Positions 17,114 to 27,170 of a DNA stretch of 64,000 bases are shown in pieces. The DNA is from Halocatena pleomorpha (GTDB lineage Archaea > Halobacteriota > Halobacteria > Halobacteriales > Haloarculaceae). Location: positions 62,001 to 126,000 of the forward strand of contig NZ_RRCH01000003.1 of the NCBI RefSeq assembly GCF_003862495.1, given 5' to 3'. Each line of letters starts with the position of its first letter. Positions within the stretch are counted from its first letter, which is position 1. Below the pieces are notes generated by a model that made no database searches, was not told where the DNA came from, and was given only the letters and a program-made list of their open reading frames with translations. The position numbers and the translations under genes are program-made.

Positions 17114-20100
17114 TTAACCGCTGTTAGTACTATCGGTGGACGTTGGTGGTTTCGATGTCGCTCGATTATCGGGTCGTCGATTCAGCGTTTCGAGATCAAC
17201 ACCCATCTCGCGTGCGAATTCGACGGCCGCTTCGCGGTAGGTAGTCACCGTCTTTCGTTCACCGAGCGCGTCACAGACGGCCATGAGTTCGTGACACGTC
17301 TCGACGGCGTCGGGACGTGCGCCGATGTCGGTGAATGTTGACAGAGCTGATTGCTGTCGTTCTTTTGCTCGCTTGAGATCATTGTGCGCCTCTGCAAGCC
17401 GACCGAGTTCGCGTAGTGTTCGTGCCTCTCCAAGGCGGTGATTGCTCTCTCTCGTCCGTTCAAGACTCCTCTCAAGACAGTCCTTCGCGCGTTCTGTTCG
17501 CCCGGTATCGCAGTAGAGTGCACCGAGCAACCTGAGGGCGGTGGCTTCCCCGCGCACGTCGCCGTGTTGTCGGTAGCGATCGAGACCGCACTTCGTGCGA
17601 TCCATCGCGGTTTCGATCGCGTCTCTCCGCCGGGCGATCCGTCCAAGGCTGATGAGACACGCTGCGATCCCGCGCTGATCCCCGATGTCGCTACGCAGTT
17701 CGTAGCTGCGTTCGTGCCGTCGTTCGGCGGCATCTAGCCTGTTCTGACGGCGGTCCAAGGTAGCACGGTCGTGAAGACAGCGCGCCACCCCGTGTGTGTC
17801 ACTAGCGTTCCGATAACGGTCGAGACTACGCTCATAACACTCGACCGCCCGCTCGAAGTCGCCGCGAATCTGAGCGACAGATCCCAGACTGTGAAGACTG
17901 CCCGCCTGTCCGAGTTCGTCCCCGATATCGCGGTACGTGTCGAACGCTCTGGTGAGACGACGCTCCGCAGCGTTCAGTTCGCCACATTTGCGCTTGAGAA
18001 CGCCGAGGTTGTTGCGGGCGTTCGCCTCCGATCGGCTGTTACCCACTGACCGGTACCGATCGAGACAGACCTGATACTGTTCGGTTGCGGTTTCGGTCTC
18101 GCCCTCCACGTCAAGCACCATCGTCCGGTTGAATCTGGCGTCGGCCGCTGCAACGTGATCGCCTAGTTCCTGGTACTGGTCGAGACTCCATTGAAGCCGC
18201 TCCTTTGCGACAGCAAGTTCACCACGCGACCACGCGACGATCCCGAGGTTGTTGACCACGTCGGCTTCGCCTCGGTTATCACCTGCCGCACGGTAGGCTC
18301 GGCGGCTCCGGTCGTAAAACGACTCCGCGCGGTCGTATTCGCTCCGTCGGAACGCGACCGTTCCTTGGTATTTCAAGCATCTGGCCTCCAAACAGTCGGC
18401 GTCGACCGACGCTGGAGGATCGTCTGCGAGCGCAGCGAGGCGTTCGAACTCCGTCGCCGCCTCATCAGGTGCTCCCGCCTGTAGGGCCATCTGCCCGCAC
18501 CACTCCGTACGGCGAATCTCCATTTCAGCCGAACACGCCTTGGGCAGTTCGATCCATGAGTTCGTGCTCGTTTCGAATAACGGAACAAGCGAGGAATGAG
18601 CGAGACCAAGGGTGAACAGTCGTTCTATAGTCTCGTCGGCCCACGCTTGTGGATCTGCGGAGATCTCTTTGATTACAGTCGGAGAGCCGGTGCTCTGCCA
18701 ATCGATACAAGCACGTTTCGTCTCGTCGTCGGCTAACGACAACAGGGCTGTGGCGATCCGTCCAAACCGGCGTTGTGCGTCTCGCAGCTCTTGGACGCCG
18801 CTCGCCCGTTCGTGGAGCTGTCTGAGAAACAACACGGACCACGATTTATGAACCGATCGGTAGGCGGGTTTTCCGTCGTTCTCGTCGTCGCCGCCGGAGC
18901 GGTCGAAGATGACACGTCCTTCGAGCAGCGTTAGGGCTTCCTCGATCGCTTCGGTCGTCTCCGATGTGAGTGCGTAAACGAGTTCGGGATACACACCGAT
19001 GTCGGCAGCGTTGAGCAGCGAAACGAACACACCGACATCGAGTGCCCGCTCACCGACCGCTCGCAGATCGTCGAAGGTCCGTCGAACGTCCTCCGTGAGC
19101 GTCGTCGGAGGCGTGTCCTGAACCGAGGCGAGCGGGTCGGTCGACAACACGAGCCGGTGGAGCACGACGAGTAGCGTGGCGGGATCGCTGTCCTGCCCGG
19201 GAGAATCGAGCAGATCGGAGGCTTCGAGAGCGAACTGCCGTCCGTGCATCACTTCAAAATGGCGAACGAGCCGTTCACACTCGGTGATATCTAGCGCCGG
19301 CATCCGAACGTGTTCGATCGCTTCGGTTCGGTAGCTGTCGAGACGGGGTGCCAGACCGGAAGACGACGCCGACGGATCGGTCCACGCGTGTTCACGCGAT
19401 TCGACGAGAAACGTCACTGTTGGATCGTCGCGGTAATCGACCATCACTCGAAACACGGCCTTGGCTTCGGGGGAGAGGATGTCTTCGACGACGACCAAAG
19501 TGTGTTCCTCACATTCGCGTAGTCGCGCGCGAAGCGCTGCCGTGCTGGTGAACGTCCGGCCAGCACCTCCTTCTCGGTAAAACACGCTTCCGCGCCCGGT
19601 CTCGTGCCAACGATAAGCGACCATCTTACAAACCGTGCTCTTTCCTGATCCCGGCAATCCCACCAGCGCGTGATCGCTTCCCGAACTCAGTCCATCGAGA
19701 AGCTCCCCAACAAGCGATGTCCGTCCGCTGGTGGCAGCCTCCTCCACGCTGATCAGATGATCCTCTTTTGAATTCGTCACGCTCGCGGTATGGTCGCTAT
19801 CATACGTGCGTTCGATTGCGTGCCCCGCGGCGATCTCAGCGAAGTCGATTCCGGTGCGCCAGCTCGTCGTCGGTTCGCCCGGCTCGCGCGAGTCGATGTA
19901 CGCGTCGGTCAACTCGATGAACCCTTCCCGTTCGAGCACACTTTGAGACTGGTTGTTGGCTCTCTCGGGCGGCGACCGTTGATGGGGAACCAACGTGTGG
20001 TGTTGTCGCCCCATCGTAGCCTCTGTGTCGGTGATCTCCGTCGCTGTCTCGATGATATCGGTGATGTACGCCTTTGCGGCCTCGAACCCGTCTTGGCGGC

Positions 20101-20809
20101 GGTTCCGAAACATTGCGGACTGTACACCATCTTCATAAACGATGATGAGTCCCTCGTTCTGTCCTGACGCCCGTTCGAGGAGGAACATGGGATGGGGTGG
20201 TGGGCGGGCCGCGCGCAACAACCGTTGTCCGTGGTGAGACAACACTGAAAGCGTATCCGGGGACCGTTCGTGGAGCGCATCGTAGAGATTCGGTCCGACG
20301 ATCAGTGTGAGATCCAAGGACCCTTCTACCGCTTGCGATTGGCAGAATTCGAGTATGATCGGGTCGGAGATGACCGGCATCAGTGCTGTGAGCGAATGGG
20401 CTGATTCGATCGCTTCCTGTAACTCTGATGGAATCTCATACGGTGTGTGATCGTCGATCGGTACGGGGTCGATTCCCCACACGGTCGCCATGGGAACGGG
20501 ATGCTCCCGATCGAGCGTTTCTAGCAACGGTGTAGCAGTGTGCACGTCCGACACCATTTCGGTGAATTCCGTGTACGTGGTGGCGGCGAGACGACCGGCG
20601 AGTGTGGTCATGTACCCTTCTGTTCCCCGCTTGAGCAGACCGGCCTGTTGGAGTTCTCGGACGGCTCGGTCGACGGTTGACCGCGACCATTCGAGCTGAT
20701 CCACTATCTCGGGCTTTCGTCGGGGTGATGATTCGAGACACCGGAGGAACTCTATCCGACGGTGTAGTAAACGAATAAAGACATCATCCGTTCCGACGGG
20801 GGTAACCAT
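17114..20809 (-). CDS. HTH - FilR1-like - P-loop NTPase - TPR signalling protein
   Basis: 1231-residue multidomain protein. Residues 10-70 form a winged HTH like those of haloarchaeal regulators. Residues about 110-270 resemble the FilR1/DUF1724 domain that normally follows such an HTH, ending in the DGFEAAKAYI helix. After a variable linker comes a P-loop domain with Walker A GLPGSGKST (384-392) and a Walker B-like VVVEDI (about 436). From about 815 to 1195 there are roughly nine TPRs of about 40 residues (for example ANARNNLGVLKRKCGELNAA). This is a STAND-like layout: DNA-binding effector, ATPase switch, TPR sensor. What it senses is unknown; no partner gene is obvious. Confidence 0.8.
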   Translation of the reverse strand: MVTPVGTDDVFIRLLHRRIEFLRCLESSPRRKPEIVDQLEWSRSTVDRAVRELQQAGLLKRGTEGYMTTLAGRLAATTYTEFTEMVSDVHTATPLLETLDREHPVPMATVWGIDPVPIDDHTPYEIPSELQEAIESAHSLTALMPVISDPIILEFCQSQAVEGSLDLTLIVGPNLYDALHERSPDTLSVLSHHGQRLLRAARPPPHPMFLLERASGQNEGLIIVYEDGVQSAMFRNRRQDGFEAAKAYITDIIETATEITDTEATMGRQHHTLVPHQRSPPERANNQSQSVLEREGFIELTDAYIDSREPGEPTTSWRTGIDFAEIAAGHAIERTYDSDHTASVTNSKEDHLISVEEAATSGRTSLVGELLDGLSSGSDHALVGLPGSGKSTVCKMVAYRWHETGRGSVFYREGGAGRTFTSTAALRARLRECEEHTLVVVEDILSPEAKAVFRVMVDYRDDPTVTFLVESREHAWTDPSASSSGLAPRLDSYRTEAIEHVRMPALDITECERLVRHFEVMHGRQFALEASDLLDSPGQDSDPATLLVVLHRLVLSTDPLASVQDTPPTTLTEDVRRTFDDLRAVGERALDVGVFVSLLNAADIGVYPELVYALTSETTEAIEEALTLLEGRVIFDRSGGDDENDGKPAYRSVHKSWSVLFLRQLHERASGVQELRDAQRRFGRIATALLSLADDETKRACIDWQSTGSPTVIKEISADPQAWADETIERLFTLGLAHSSLVPLFETSTNSWIELPKACSAEMEIRRTEWCGQMALQAGAPDEAATEFERLAALADDPPASVDADCLEARCLKYQGTVAFRRSEYDRAESFYDRSRRAYRAAGDNRGEADVVNNLGIVAWSRGELAVAKERLQWSLDQYQELGDHVAAADARFNRTMVLDVEGETETATEQYQVCLDRYRSVGNSRSEANARNNLGVLKRKCGELNAAERRLTRAFDTYRDIGDELGQAGSLHSLGSVAQIRGDFERAVECYERSLDRYRNASDTHGVARCLHDRATLDRRQNRLDAAERRHERSYELRSDIGDQRGIAACLISLGRIARRRDAIETAMDRTKCGLDRYRQHGDVRGEATALRLLGALYCDTGRTERAKDCLERSLERTRESNHRLGEARTLRELGRLAEAHNDLKRAKERQQSALSTFTDIGARPDAVETCHELMAVCDALGERKTVTTYREAAVEFAREMGVDLETLNRRPDNRATSKPPTSTDSTNSG

Positions 20810-20865
20810 CTTACGAAAGGATTCTTGCGAGAAACCTTAAACCCGAACGTTCTCCCGTACGAATA

Positions 20866-21936
20866 TCAATGAAGTAACGGTTGCCCGTACCCCGTCTCCC
20901 GTTCTACCACCGCGTTCCACGTTATCTTACAGTCGCATGATACTTGGTCGAATACGGATGGGTCCTGCCGGAGGTCGAAATCCTTGATGGCGGTCTGGAC
21001 TCGGTCATCACACTCGCCGCAGTTGTGTGGGCCCCGATCGCTGCCGTGACCGACGGGATCGGAGACGACGATGGCGTCCACGTCGGCCGTCTCTCGGAGC
21101 ACATCGGTGACCGACCAGAGCCACGGTGGTCGGTAGCCGCCATCGTGGTACAGTTCTTCGACCATCGTGTGTCGCTGGACGTTCGTCGGGTTCATCGAAA
21201 CGGTGTGGGCGTGTTCGGCACACCGACGGATCGATCGTTTCATGTCGGTAATTGCCTCGGATTCGCTGAGAAACGGCGGTTTCATCAGCAGATACGCCTT
21301 GATCCCCGCTCCGACGGCGCTCGCGGTCTCGCTCGCTCGTTCGAAGTCCTCGAAATCGAAATACTTGTTGACGCAGTCGTGTCGAACGCGGTCGGTCGCC
21401 GTTTCGAGACCGACCGCAACGTCCACGTCGAGACCGACCTCGGTAAAGTCCTGCAGTTTTTCTCTGTCGACGAAATCGGGCAGACTTTCGACGACGATGC
21501 GCTCGCGGTCCGCGAACGTCGACGCGATGGCGCGGCGTGTTTTGGCTGGTATTTCCCGCTCATCGAGAAAGGAGCCAGACGTGTAGATCTTGATGAGATC
21601 AGCGGGTGTGTCGGCGTGCTCGCGTTCGTGTTCAAGACACGCTTCGATCTGGTCGACCAGTGCGGCGTGGGGGACGGTGCCGCCGTCGACCGATTCGGCA
21701 ACGTAGCCACACATCGTACAGCCACCGGCGCGCGCCCACCGACAGCCGCCGGTGTTGAGAATGATCGTCAGTGACTGGTAGACGCCGGAGGGCGTATTGT
21801 CCTCATCAAGCCAGACGCGCGTCGGCTCGTGGGGATCGTACGTTTGCTGGTTACGCGCGCGAACGTCGCGCATCACCTGGTTGTGCGCGTCCATCCCACG
21901 GCCTTGCTCGTACACGTCGGGATCGGGGGTGCTCAT
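20866..21936 (-). CDS. raSEA: Archaeosine synthase radical SAM subunit RaSEA
   Basis: 356-residue radical SAM protein that cleaves the lysine adduct made by ArcS to give archaeosine-15 in tRNA. The cluster cysteines are in GGCRWARAGGCTMCGYV (C-x7-C-x2-C), near residues 63-78. LLMKPPFLSE near 215 and MNPTNVQRHTMVEELY near 245 fit the family. The ATG at 21936 gives the usual MSTPDPDVYEQGRG start; an in-frame upstream ATG (21978) would add an atypical 14 residues. It is unlinked to tgtA/arcS, 15 kb away, and lies between the TPR protein and NhaC genes. Confidence 0.9.
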   Translation of the reverse strand: MSTPDPDVYEQGRGMDAHNQVMRDVRARNQQTYDPHEPTRVWLDEDNTPSGVYQSLTIILNTGGCRWARAGGCTMCGYVAESVDGGTVPHAALVDQIEACLEHEREHADTPADLIKIYTSGSFLDEREIPAKTRRAIASTFADRERIVVESLPDFVDREKLQDFTEVGLDVDVAVGLETATDRVRHDCVNKYFDFEDFERASETASAVGAGIKAYLLMKPPFLSESEAITDMKRSIRRCAEHAHTVSMNPTNVQRHTMVEELYHDGGYRPPWLWSVTDVLRETADVDAIVVSDPVGHGSDRGPHNCGECDDRVQTAIKDFDLRQDPSVFDQVSCDCKITWNAVVERETGYGQPLLH

Positions 21937-22002
21937 TACCAACGGTATCCGATTCGTGCGTAAAACCATCGCGGTCACTCCCCGAGAAGCACAGCGTGGC
22001 GT

Positions 22003-23676
22003 TCAGTACGGAAGGATCCTGAACCCTTGTGGGACGAGAACGCCACAGACGACGAACAGTACTGCTGTGATCCCCGCCGTCAGGAGTGCGTAAGGAATCT
22101 GGGTCCGGACATGGACCATGTGGTCGCTGCCGCTCGTGCTCGAAGAGAGCACGGTCGTGTCGCTGATTGGCGAGCAGTGATCACCGAAAATACCACCGCT
22201 GAACACCGCACCCATGACGAGCGGCAGGTTCGCCCCCGTCGTGAACGCGATGGGCATGGCGATCGGGAACATGATACCGTACGTTGCCCACGAACTCCCA
22301 TCGGAGAAGCTGATGAAGGCGGTCACGATGAAGAGCGCAACGGGGATGATCGCGGCTGGGACACCCACGAACCAGTTCGTGACGAACGATGAGATACCGA
22401 GCGTGGTGACGCTGTTCTGGATCGAACTCGCCAGCGTAAGGATGGCGGCAGCGAGGAGAATACCTTTGAAACCGTGAACCGTGGCGTCCGTTGCGTCCGC
22501 GTTCGTCGGAATGTCGCCCCGCAGTCGGTACAACAGGAACGCCACGACCAGTCCACCGGTGGCAGCCAGTCCGAGCCTGACGCCACCGATGTTGAACGAC
22601 CATTGCCCGCCGCCGGGAACGATCAACGAGTATCCACCGATAGAAAACAGCGTCGACATCTCAGCGGCCTGTATCACCGGTGACGCGCGCCAGAACATTG
22701 CCGCGAACGCGAGGAGAATCATCGCCCCGATCGGAATGGCGAAGTTACGCCAGTCGGGGGTTGCCGCGTCGGCCATCTCGTATCGATCCATCTCTTCGGA
22801 GATCATCGGACTGGCGTCCGGGCCGACGACGCCATCACCGTTGCGTGCGCGTTCTTCTTCGCGTTTCATCGGTCCGAAGTTCGGCACCACCTGCCACGCG
22901 ACCAGTGCCGCGAGAAGCAACGCGATCCACGAGTAAAAGCCGAACAGCAGGCTGTTGAAAAACAACGGCCACAGTTCTGCGGTGGCCGCGCTGGCCTCTT
23001 GCCCGGTGCCCGAAACGAGATTTCCCATTCCCGACGGCAGTGACCCCCCCTGTTGTGCCTGAACGAGTCCCTGTCCGATGAACCCGATGAGTGCGACACC
23101 CCACGTCGAGTAGAACGCCAGTCGAGCCGCTGGACTCCCGGCGCTGTCGACGTAGTAAGCGAGTTTTGCCCGCGAGACATCGTACCGATCCGTGAGCGGG
23201 CGCATCATCGAACCGACTACCAAACAGTTGAAATAATCGTCGATGTGGATGATCATCCCGGCCAAAAACGACGCCCGTTCGGCGTCAGCCGGGGAATCGA
23301 CGCGCGCGGCAAGCGCTTCGAGAACGCCTTGGATCGCTCCTGAACGGATCATGAGCCCGATCATGCCACCGATCATGAACAGGGCGATCAGCACGTTCTC
23401 AACGTACCACGGGTCGTTGAACAGCGGCGCTGTGGCGATCAGCGTCGGCACCGCCGTCAGTCCCATCACTCCACCAAGAACGACGCCGGAAAGCCCGCCA
23501 GCGAGTCCCTCCGGGACACCCACGGCGACTGGTGTGTGCGCCCCGTACACGACCCCCGCCCCGACGATGCCAGCGAACAACCCGATGAGTGCGTCACGGA
23601 TATACCACGCCAATCCGATCGCAAGCAGGGGCGGGATGAGCGTCCAGACACCCGCGTTAATGGTTTCGAGCGACAT
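22003..23676 (-). CDS. nhaC: NhaC-family Na+/H+ antiporter
   Basis: 557-residue polytopic membrane protein (about 11-12 helices) that should exchange sodium for protons across the cell membrane, a role of weight in a halophile. Family features include IGLMIRSGAIQGVLEAL near 107-123, the HIDDYFNCLVVGSMMRPLTDR stretch near 148-168, and FSDGSSWATYGIMFPIAMP near 458-476 with GDHCSPISDTTVLSS near 500-514. It is 59 bp downstream of a sensor kinase on the same strand, which may or may not control it. Confidence 0.92.
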   Translation of the reverse strand: MSLETINAGVWTLIPPLLAIGLAWYIRDALIGLFAGIVGAGVVYGAHTPVAVGVPEGLAGGLSGVVLGGVMGLTAVPTLIATAPLFNDPWYVENVLIALFMIGGMIGLMIRSGAIQGVLEALAARVDSPADAERASFLAGMIIHIDDYFNCLVVGSMMRPLTDRYDVSRAKLAYYVDSAGSPAARLAFYSTWGVALIGFIGQGLVQAQQGGSLPSGMGNLVSGTGQEASAATAELWPLFFNSLLFGFYSWIALLLAALVAWQVVPNFGPMKREEERARNGDGVVGPDASPMISEEMDRYEMADAATPDWRNFAIPIGAMILLAFAAMFWRASPVIQAAEMSTLFSIGGYSLIVPGGGQWSFNIGGVRLGLAATGGLVVAFLLYRLRGDIPTNADATDATVHGFKGILLAAAILTLASSIQNSVTTLGISSFVTNWFVGVPAAIIPVALFIVTAFISFSDGSSWATYGIMFPIAMPIAFTTGANLPLVMGAVFSGGIFGDHCSPISDTTVLSSSTSGSDHMVHVRTQIPYALLTAGITAVLFVVCGVLVPQGFRILPY

Positions 23677-23735
23677 AACTGCCCCAACGTCCGTTTCTGG
23701 CTATAAAAACTCCCCGTCTCAGTACGCGCCCGTGC

Positions 23736-25253
23736 TCACCCTTCAGAGGCGTTCATCGAGTTGGCTGTCGGTGTCTGCTGGTTGAGTTTGGCGCTCGGCA
23801 GGTGAATGGTAACGATGCTTCCGCGCGGCTCGTTGTCATCAAATGTCACGTTCCCGCCGGAATCAACGACGATCCAGTTAACAAACCAGAGTCCCAATCC
23901 CAACGAGTGGTGGTGCTGTGATTCCGATCCTTGTTCGATGACGTTCCGCTCGCGCTTTGGAAGCCCAGGACCGTTGTCAGCTATTTCGACCGAAACGAAA
24001 TCAGAGACTTCATCCGAGACGGTGATCGAAACGACCGGTGTCTCCGTGTCGTTGTGTTCGATGGCGTTTTCGATCACGTTTTCGAGCGCGATATTGATCC
24101 GATCGTTTGCGATGACCGGAACCTGTCCACGCACGCAGCGATCGAGGCGAACGTCAGCGTCGGGATAATCGTCGTTTGCCTGGTCGATACACGAGGTGAG
24201 CACCTCACGCAGTGCGATCGGGCCGTTCGTCCGTTGGTCACAGTCCAGGGCGGTTTCTATTTCTCCGACCGTCTCGCTCAGATCGACGAGATCGAACGCC
24301 GTTTCACGGACGGTTTCGACCTCGTCTGGCTCTGAGAGCCGATCCCTGAGCAGATCAGTGCTTCCGATGATGATGCCCGCGGCGTTACGGAGGTCGTGTC
24401 GCAACACGCGATTGAGAACTTCGAGTCTACGTACGTGCTGATTTCGATCGGTGATGTCGGTAGCAATGATGTGGCCGGTCTGTTCGGTGGCTATCTGGGG
24501 CGGGATGACGAGCAATCGGAAATCCCGGATTCCTACCGCCGTCTTGAGTCGAACCTCGTGTTGTACCACGCTGTCAGCGTGAAGCGTGGCATCGAGATCG
24601 ATCGCTGACTGTTCGAGGTTGGACAGAACGATGTGCTCTCCGACAGGGGAGCCGTGGGCGACAGTGCCATCGACATCAAACAATCGCTCGAACGCTGGAT
24701 TAACGACCCGGATGATCGCTGTACCCTCCGTGAAATTGTACTGAACGACTGGGTCAGGAAGGTTATCAAACAGCGCGACGAACCGATCACGTTCTCGTTC
24801 TAACCGGCGTTGGTACCGATCCAACTGCGCGGCCTGATGCTTGATCCGGACTGCATACAGTCCGAACGCGAACCCGATGGCTGTTCCACCGGTGCTCACA
24901 TCAATGAGAACGAACAGCGGTTCGCTCAGCACACTCCCCATCGACTGCTGGTATCCGATCATCAGCCCGCCAGAAATGCTAAACACGCCACCACCGACGA
25001 TGCTCCAACCGGCAATTCTGAGCGTGTATGGTGCTGAGAGGCTGCTCCGACCGGTCCACCATCCTCCAGCGACCAACCCGACTGACAGACAAATCGGGAG
25101 AACGATGCTGTACGCGATCGTCGGAAACGAATCCGGATTCGCCGTAACGAAATGCAGCCCGTTGATTGCGCCCGTGACGACGCCGCATCCCCCGATAATC
25201 ACGGCACTCACCAAGCGCCACAACCGGTCCTTGTTGTCCAACTGATTCGTCAT
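23736..25253 (-). CDS. Membrane sensor histidine kinase with PAS domain
   Basis: 505-residue archaeal sensor kinase. Five or six hydrophobic segments fill residues 10-145; a short coiled linker leads to a PAS domain (about 165-280). The phospho-accepting His is in RVLRHDLRN near residue 283. The HATPase domain has the N box NVIENAIEHND near 385, DNGPGLPKRE near 425 and GLGLWFVNWIV near 450. No response regulator is adjacent, as is common in haloarchaea. The N-terminal region resembles the membrane input part common in such kinases, but the signal cannot be told. Confidence 0.9.
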   Translation of the reverse strand: MTNQLDNKDRLWRLVSAVIIGGCGVVTGAINGLHFVTANPDSFPTIAYSIVLPICLSVGLVAGGWWTGRSSLSAPYTLRIAGWSIVGGGVFSISGGLMIGYQQSMGSVLSEPLFVLIDVSTGGTAIGFAFGLYAVRIKHQAAQLDRYQRRLERERDRFVALFDNLPDPVVQYNFTEGTAIIRVVNPAFERLFDVDGTVAHGSPVGEHIVLSNLEQSAIDLDATLHADSVVQHEVRLKTAVGIRDFRLLVIPPQIATEQTGHIIATDITDRNQHVRRLEVLNRVLRHDLRNAAGIIIGSTDLLRDRLSEPDEVETVRETAFDLVDLSETVGEIETALDCDQRTNGPIALREVLTSCIDQANDDYPDADVRLDRCVRGQVPVIANDRINIALENVIENAIEHNDTETPVVSITVSDEVSDFVSVEIADNGPGLPKRERNVIEQGSESQHHHSLGLGLWFVNWIVVDSGGNVTFDDNEPRGSIVTIHLPSAKLNQQTPTANSMNASEG

Positions 25254-25454
25254 GTCCGTCCCTGACTCGTCCGGACAGACGGTTTCGGACTGTTACTCAC
25301 GGTCATTTCCTGTTCAACATGCCCGTAGCTGCCTCGCTGATCTTACCGGCATTTTCGATGTCTGTTCTCGGTGCGCGGTCAGCCGGTGGGTCATCTTCGG
25401 TCAGTGTCTCTATCCGTGTTCATCTCAGCGGTGGGTAATAACTATTCACCTGCC

Positions 25455-25505
25455 TATCTTCCTTCAAGGAGAGACTCCCGCCGTTTACGGCGAGGAGGAT
25501 GTCAC
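25455..25505 (+). mobile_element. Orphan IS200/IS605-type right end (copy 2)
   Basis: Second copy of the 51-nt element found at 8260-8310 (45 of 51 identical), in the same window orientation. The stem is slightly less perfect (CTCCCGCCG against CGGCGAGGAG). Flanking sequence is unrelated to copy 1. It lies in the 327-bp gap (25254-25580) between the kinase and CDF genes, where I see no gene. No tnpA or tnpB is nearby. Confidence 0.55.
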
Positions 25506-25580
25506 CGGTTGCTGGGAACAGTACACATTGCGACGTTCCATTCACGCACCGTCGCGCGACGTTCCTACACTGGTAGAACG

Positions 25581-26522
25581 TCAGACCTCCGGTTCGATGT
25601 ACACTCTTTTGATCTGATCCTCGTGGTGGATGAGCGTCGTTTCAATCGTAGCGGCCCGCTCGTCGATCAATTCAGTGTCAAGCGTCTTTTCGAAGCTGAC
25701 GTTTGCGGCGACGAGGAGTTGTTCGGGACCGAAAAACACCGTTCGGAGGTCATCAACGTGGTGAACACCGTCAACAGAGGTGATCAGTTCTCTCAGCGGA
25801 CGCTCATCCTCGGGTGGAAGACTTTCTCCGAGCAAGAGCCGTTTGTTTTCCCACGCGAGCGCCAACGAAAATCCCATAAGCAGGATCCCGATACCGATCG
25901 AGGCCGCAGCGTCGTATCGGGGATTACCCGTAACGCGCGTGAGATAGACGCCCGCTAGGGCGATCCCGGCGCCAGCGATAGCGATTGTGTCCTCCGTGAA
26001 CGCGGTCAGGGTCGTCACGTCGCTCGTTTTCCTGAACGCCTCAGCGATGGTTTCCCAATCGTGCTCTTGCATCTGCTGGGTGAGTCCGGCGTAGGCTGTT
26101 TTGAGCGCGTAACTCTCGAAGGCGATCGCACCGAGGAGCACGCCGTAGTTGACCCAGTGGGACGGAAACCGGTATCCGAACAGCGTTTCTGTAGAGGGTT
26201 GCACGGGGGCAGGATGAGTGAACACGTGGATCCCGTGGGAGAGGCTCTCCCAGCCGGCGATCCCGAACAGGAACACAGCGACCAGAAATGAGTAGAAAAA
26301 TTGGGCTTTTCCGTAGCCGAACGGGTGTTTCTGAGTGGGTTCCCGCTCGCTGTAGCGGATTCCAAACAGGAGAAACACTTGATTGCCTGTATCGGAGATC
26401 GAATGATATACCTCTGAAAGCATTGCTGCGCTGCCGGTCAGCAGAAAACCGAGGAATTTCAACACTGCGATCACTGCGTTTGCGATGAAGGCCGCGATGA
26501 CGACGGATTTGCTGCTCGCCAT
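25581..26522 (-). CDS. Cation diffusion facilitator (CDF) family transporter
   Basis: 313-residue divalent metal/proton antiporter, likely exporting Zn2+, Mn2+ or a similar ion. Six membrane helices fill residues 5-215. The helix II metal site is HSISDTGNQ near residue 45 and the helix V site is DAAASIGIGI near 190 (the usual HxxxD of helix II appears as HSISD). A cytoplasmic C-terminal domain follows (about 220-313). The ATG at 26522 begins MASSKSVVIAAF, right at the first helix. It is divergent from the phosphodiesterase gene at 26599, sharing a 76-bp promoter region. Confidence 0.9.
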   Translation of the reverse strand: MASSKSVVIAAFIANAVIAVLKFLGFLLTGSAAMLSEVYHSISDTGNQVFLLFGIRYSEREPTQKHPFGYGKAQFFYSFLVAVFLFGIAGWESLSHGIHVFTHPAPVQPSTETLFGYRFPSHWVNYGVLLGAIAFESYALKTAYAGLTQQMQEHDWETIAEAFRKTSDVTTLTAFTEDTIAIAGAGIALAGVYLTRVTGNPRYDAAASIGIGILLMGFSLALAWENKRLLLGESLPPEDERPLRELITSVDGVHHVDDLRTVFFGPEQLLVAANVSFEKTLDTELIDERAATIETTLIHHEDQIKRVYIEPEV

Positions 26523-26598
26523 TACTCTTTGCACCGATTGTCGACCGAAATATCTACCGCCCATGGCTGCCTCTGTGGAACTGAACCCCGATTCACGC

Positions 26599-27108
26599 AT
26601 GATTACTGTCGTTTCTGACACCCATGGACAGAGCACTCATCGACTGTCGGATCAGTCACTCACCGCCGTCCGAACGGCGGATCTCGTTGTTCACGCCGGT
26701 GATTTCATCACCGAGTCCGTCCTGACGGCGTTCGAGTCCGAAAGCACACGCTTCGTCGGCGTCGCTGGTAACAGTGATACGTTTCCCATCCAAAAACGAC
26801 TCCCAGCGACGCGCACCGTTGAACACGACGGAATCCGAATCGCGATCGCTCACGGCCATAACCACACCAAAACGTCCCGCTCACTGTTCGCTCGTCAACA
26901 GCACGCCGACCTGCTCGTCGTCGGTCACTCACACACTCCAATGGTTCGTTCGACCGATGAATATACGCTTCTCAATCCCGGCAGTCACGCCGAACCGCGC
27001 GGCAACCGACCGGCGTACGCGACGCTTGAGGCAACTGACGACGGATGCGTTGGCCGGCTCTGTGAACTCGACGGAACCGTCTTCAAAACGTTCACAGTTT
27101 CGACGTGA
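26599..27108 (+). CDS. YfcE/MJ0936-type metallophosphoesterase
   Basis: 169-residue calcineurin-like phosphoesterase, probably a small-molecule or cyclic-nucleotide phosphodiesterase. Metal ligands follow the family order: SDTHG (residues 6-10), HAGDF near 34, GNSD near 56, AHGH near 80, and GHSHTPMV near 111. An in-frame ATG at 26563 is possible, but the conserved fold begins directly after 26599. Divergent from the CDF transporter. Confidence 0.85.
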   Translation: MITVVSDTHGQSTHRLSDQSLTAVRTADLVVHAGDFITESVLTAFESESTRFVGVAGNSDTFPIQKRLPATRTVEHDGIRIAIAHGHNHTKTSRSLFARQQHADLLVVGHSHTPMVRSTDEYTLLNPGSHAEPRGNRPAYATLEATDDGCVGRLCELDGTVFKTFTVST

Positions 27109-27170
27109 CCGTTGACCGCTAACCCCAGAACGGACGAAATGGTTTTAATGACAGCGTCGTGAGTGGGGGT

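Noticed and set aside
17114-20809. Reading the HTH/P-loop/TPR gene as an antiviral Avs-type defence gene
   Set aside because: It lacks a nuclease or other toxic effector domain, and no phage-defence neighbours are present, so only a regulatory role is supported.
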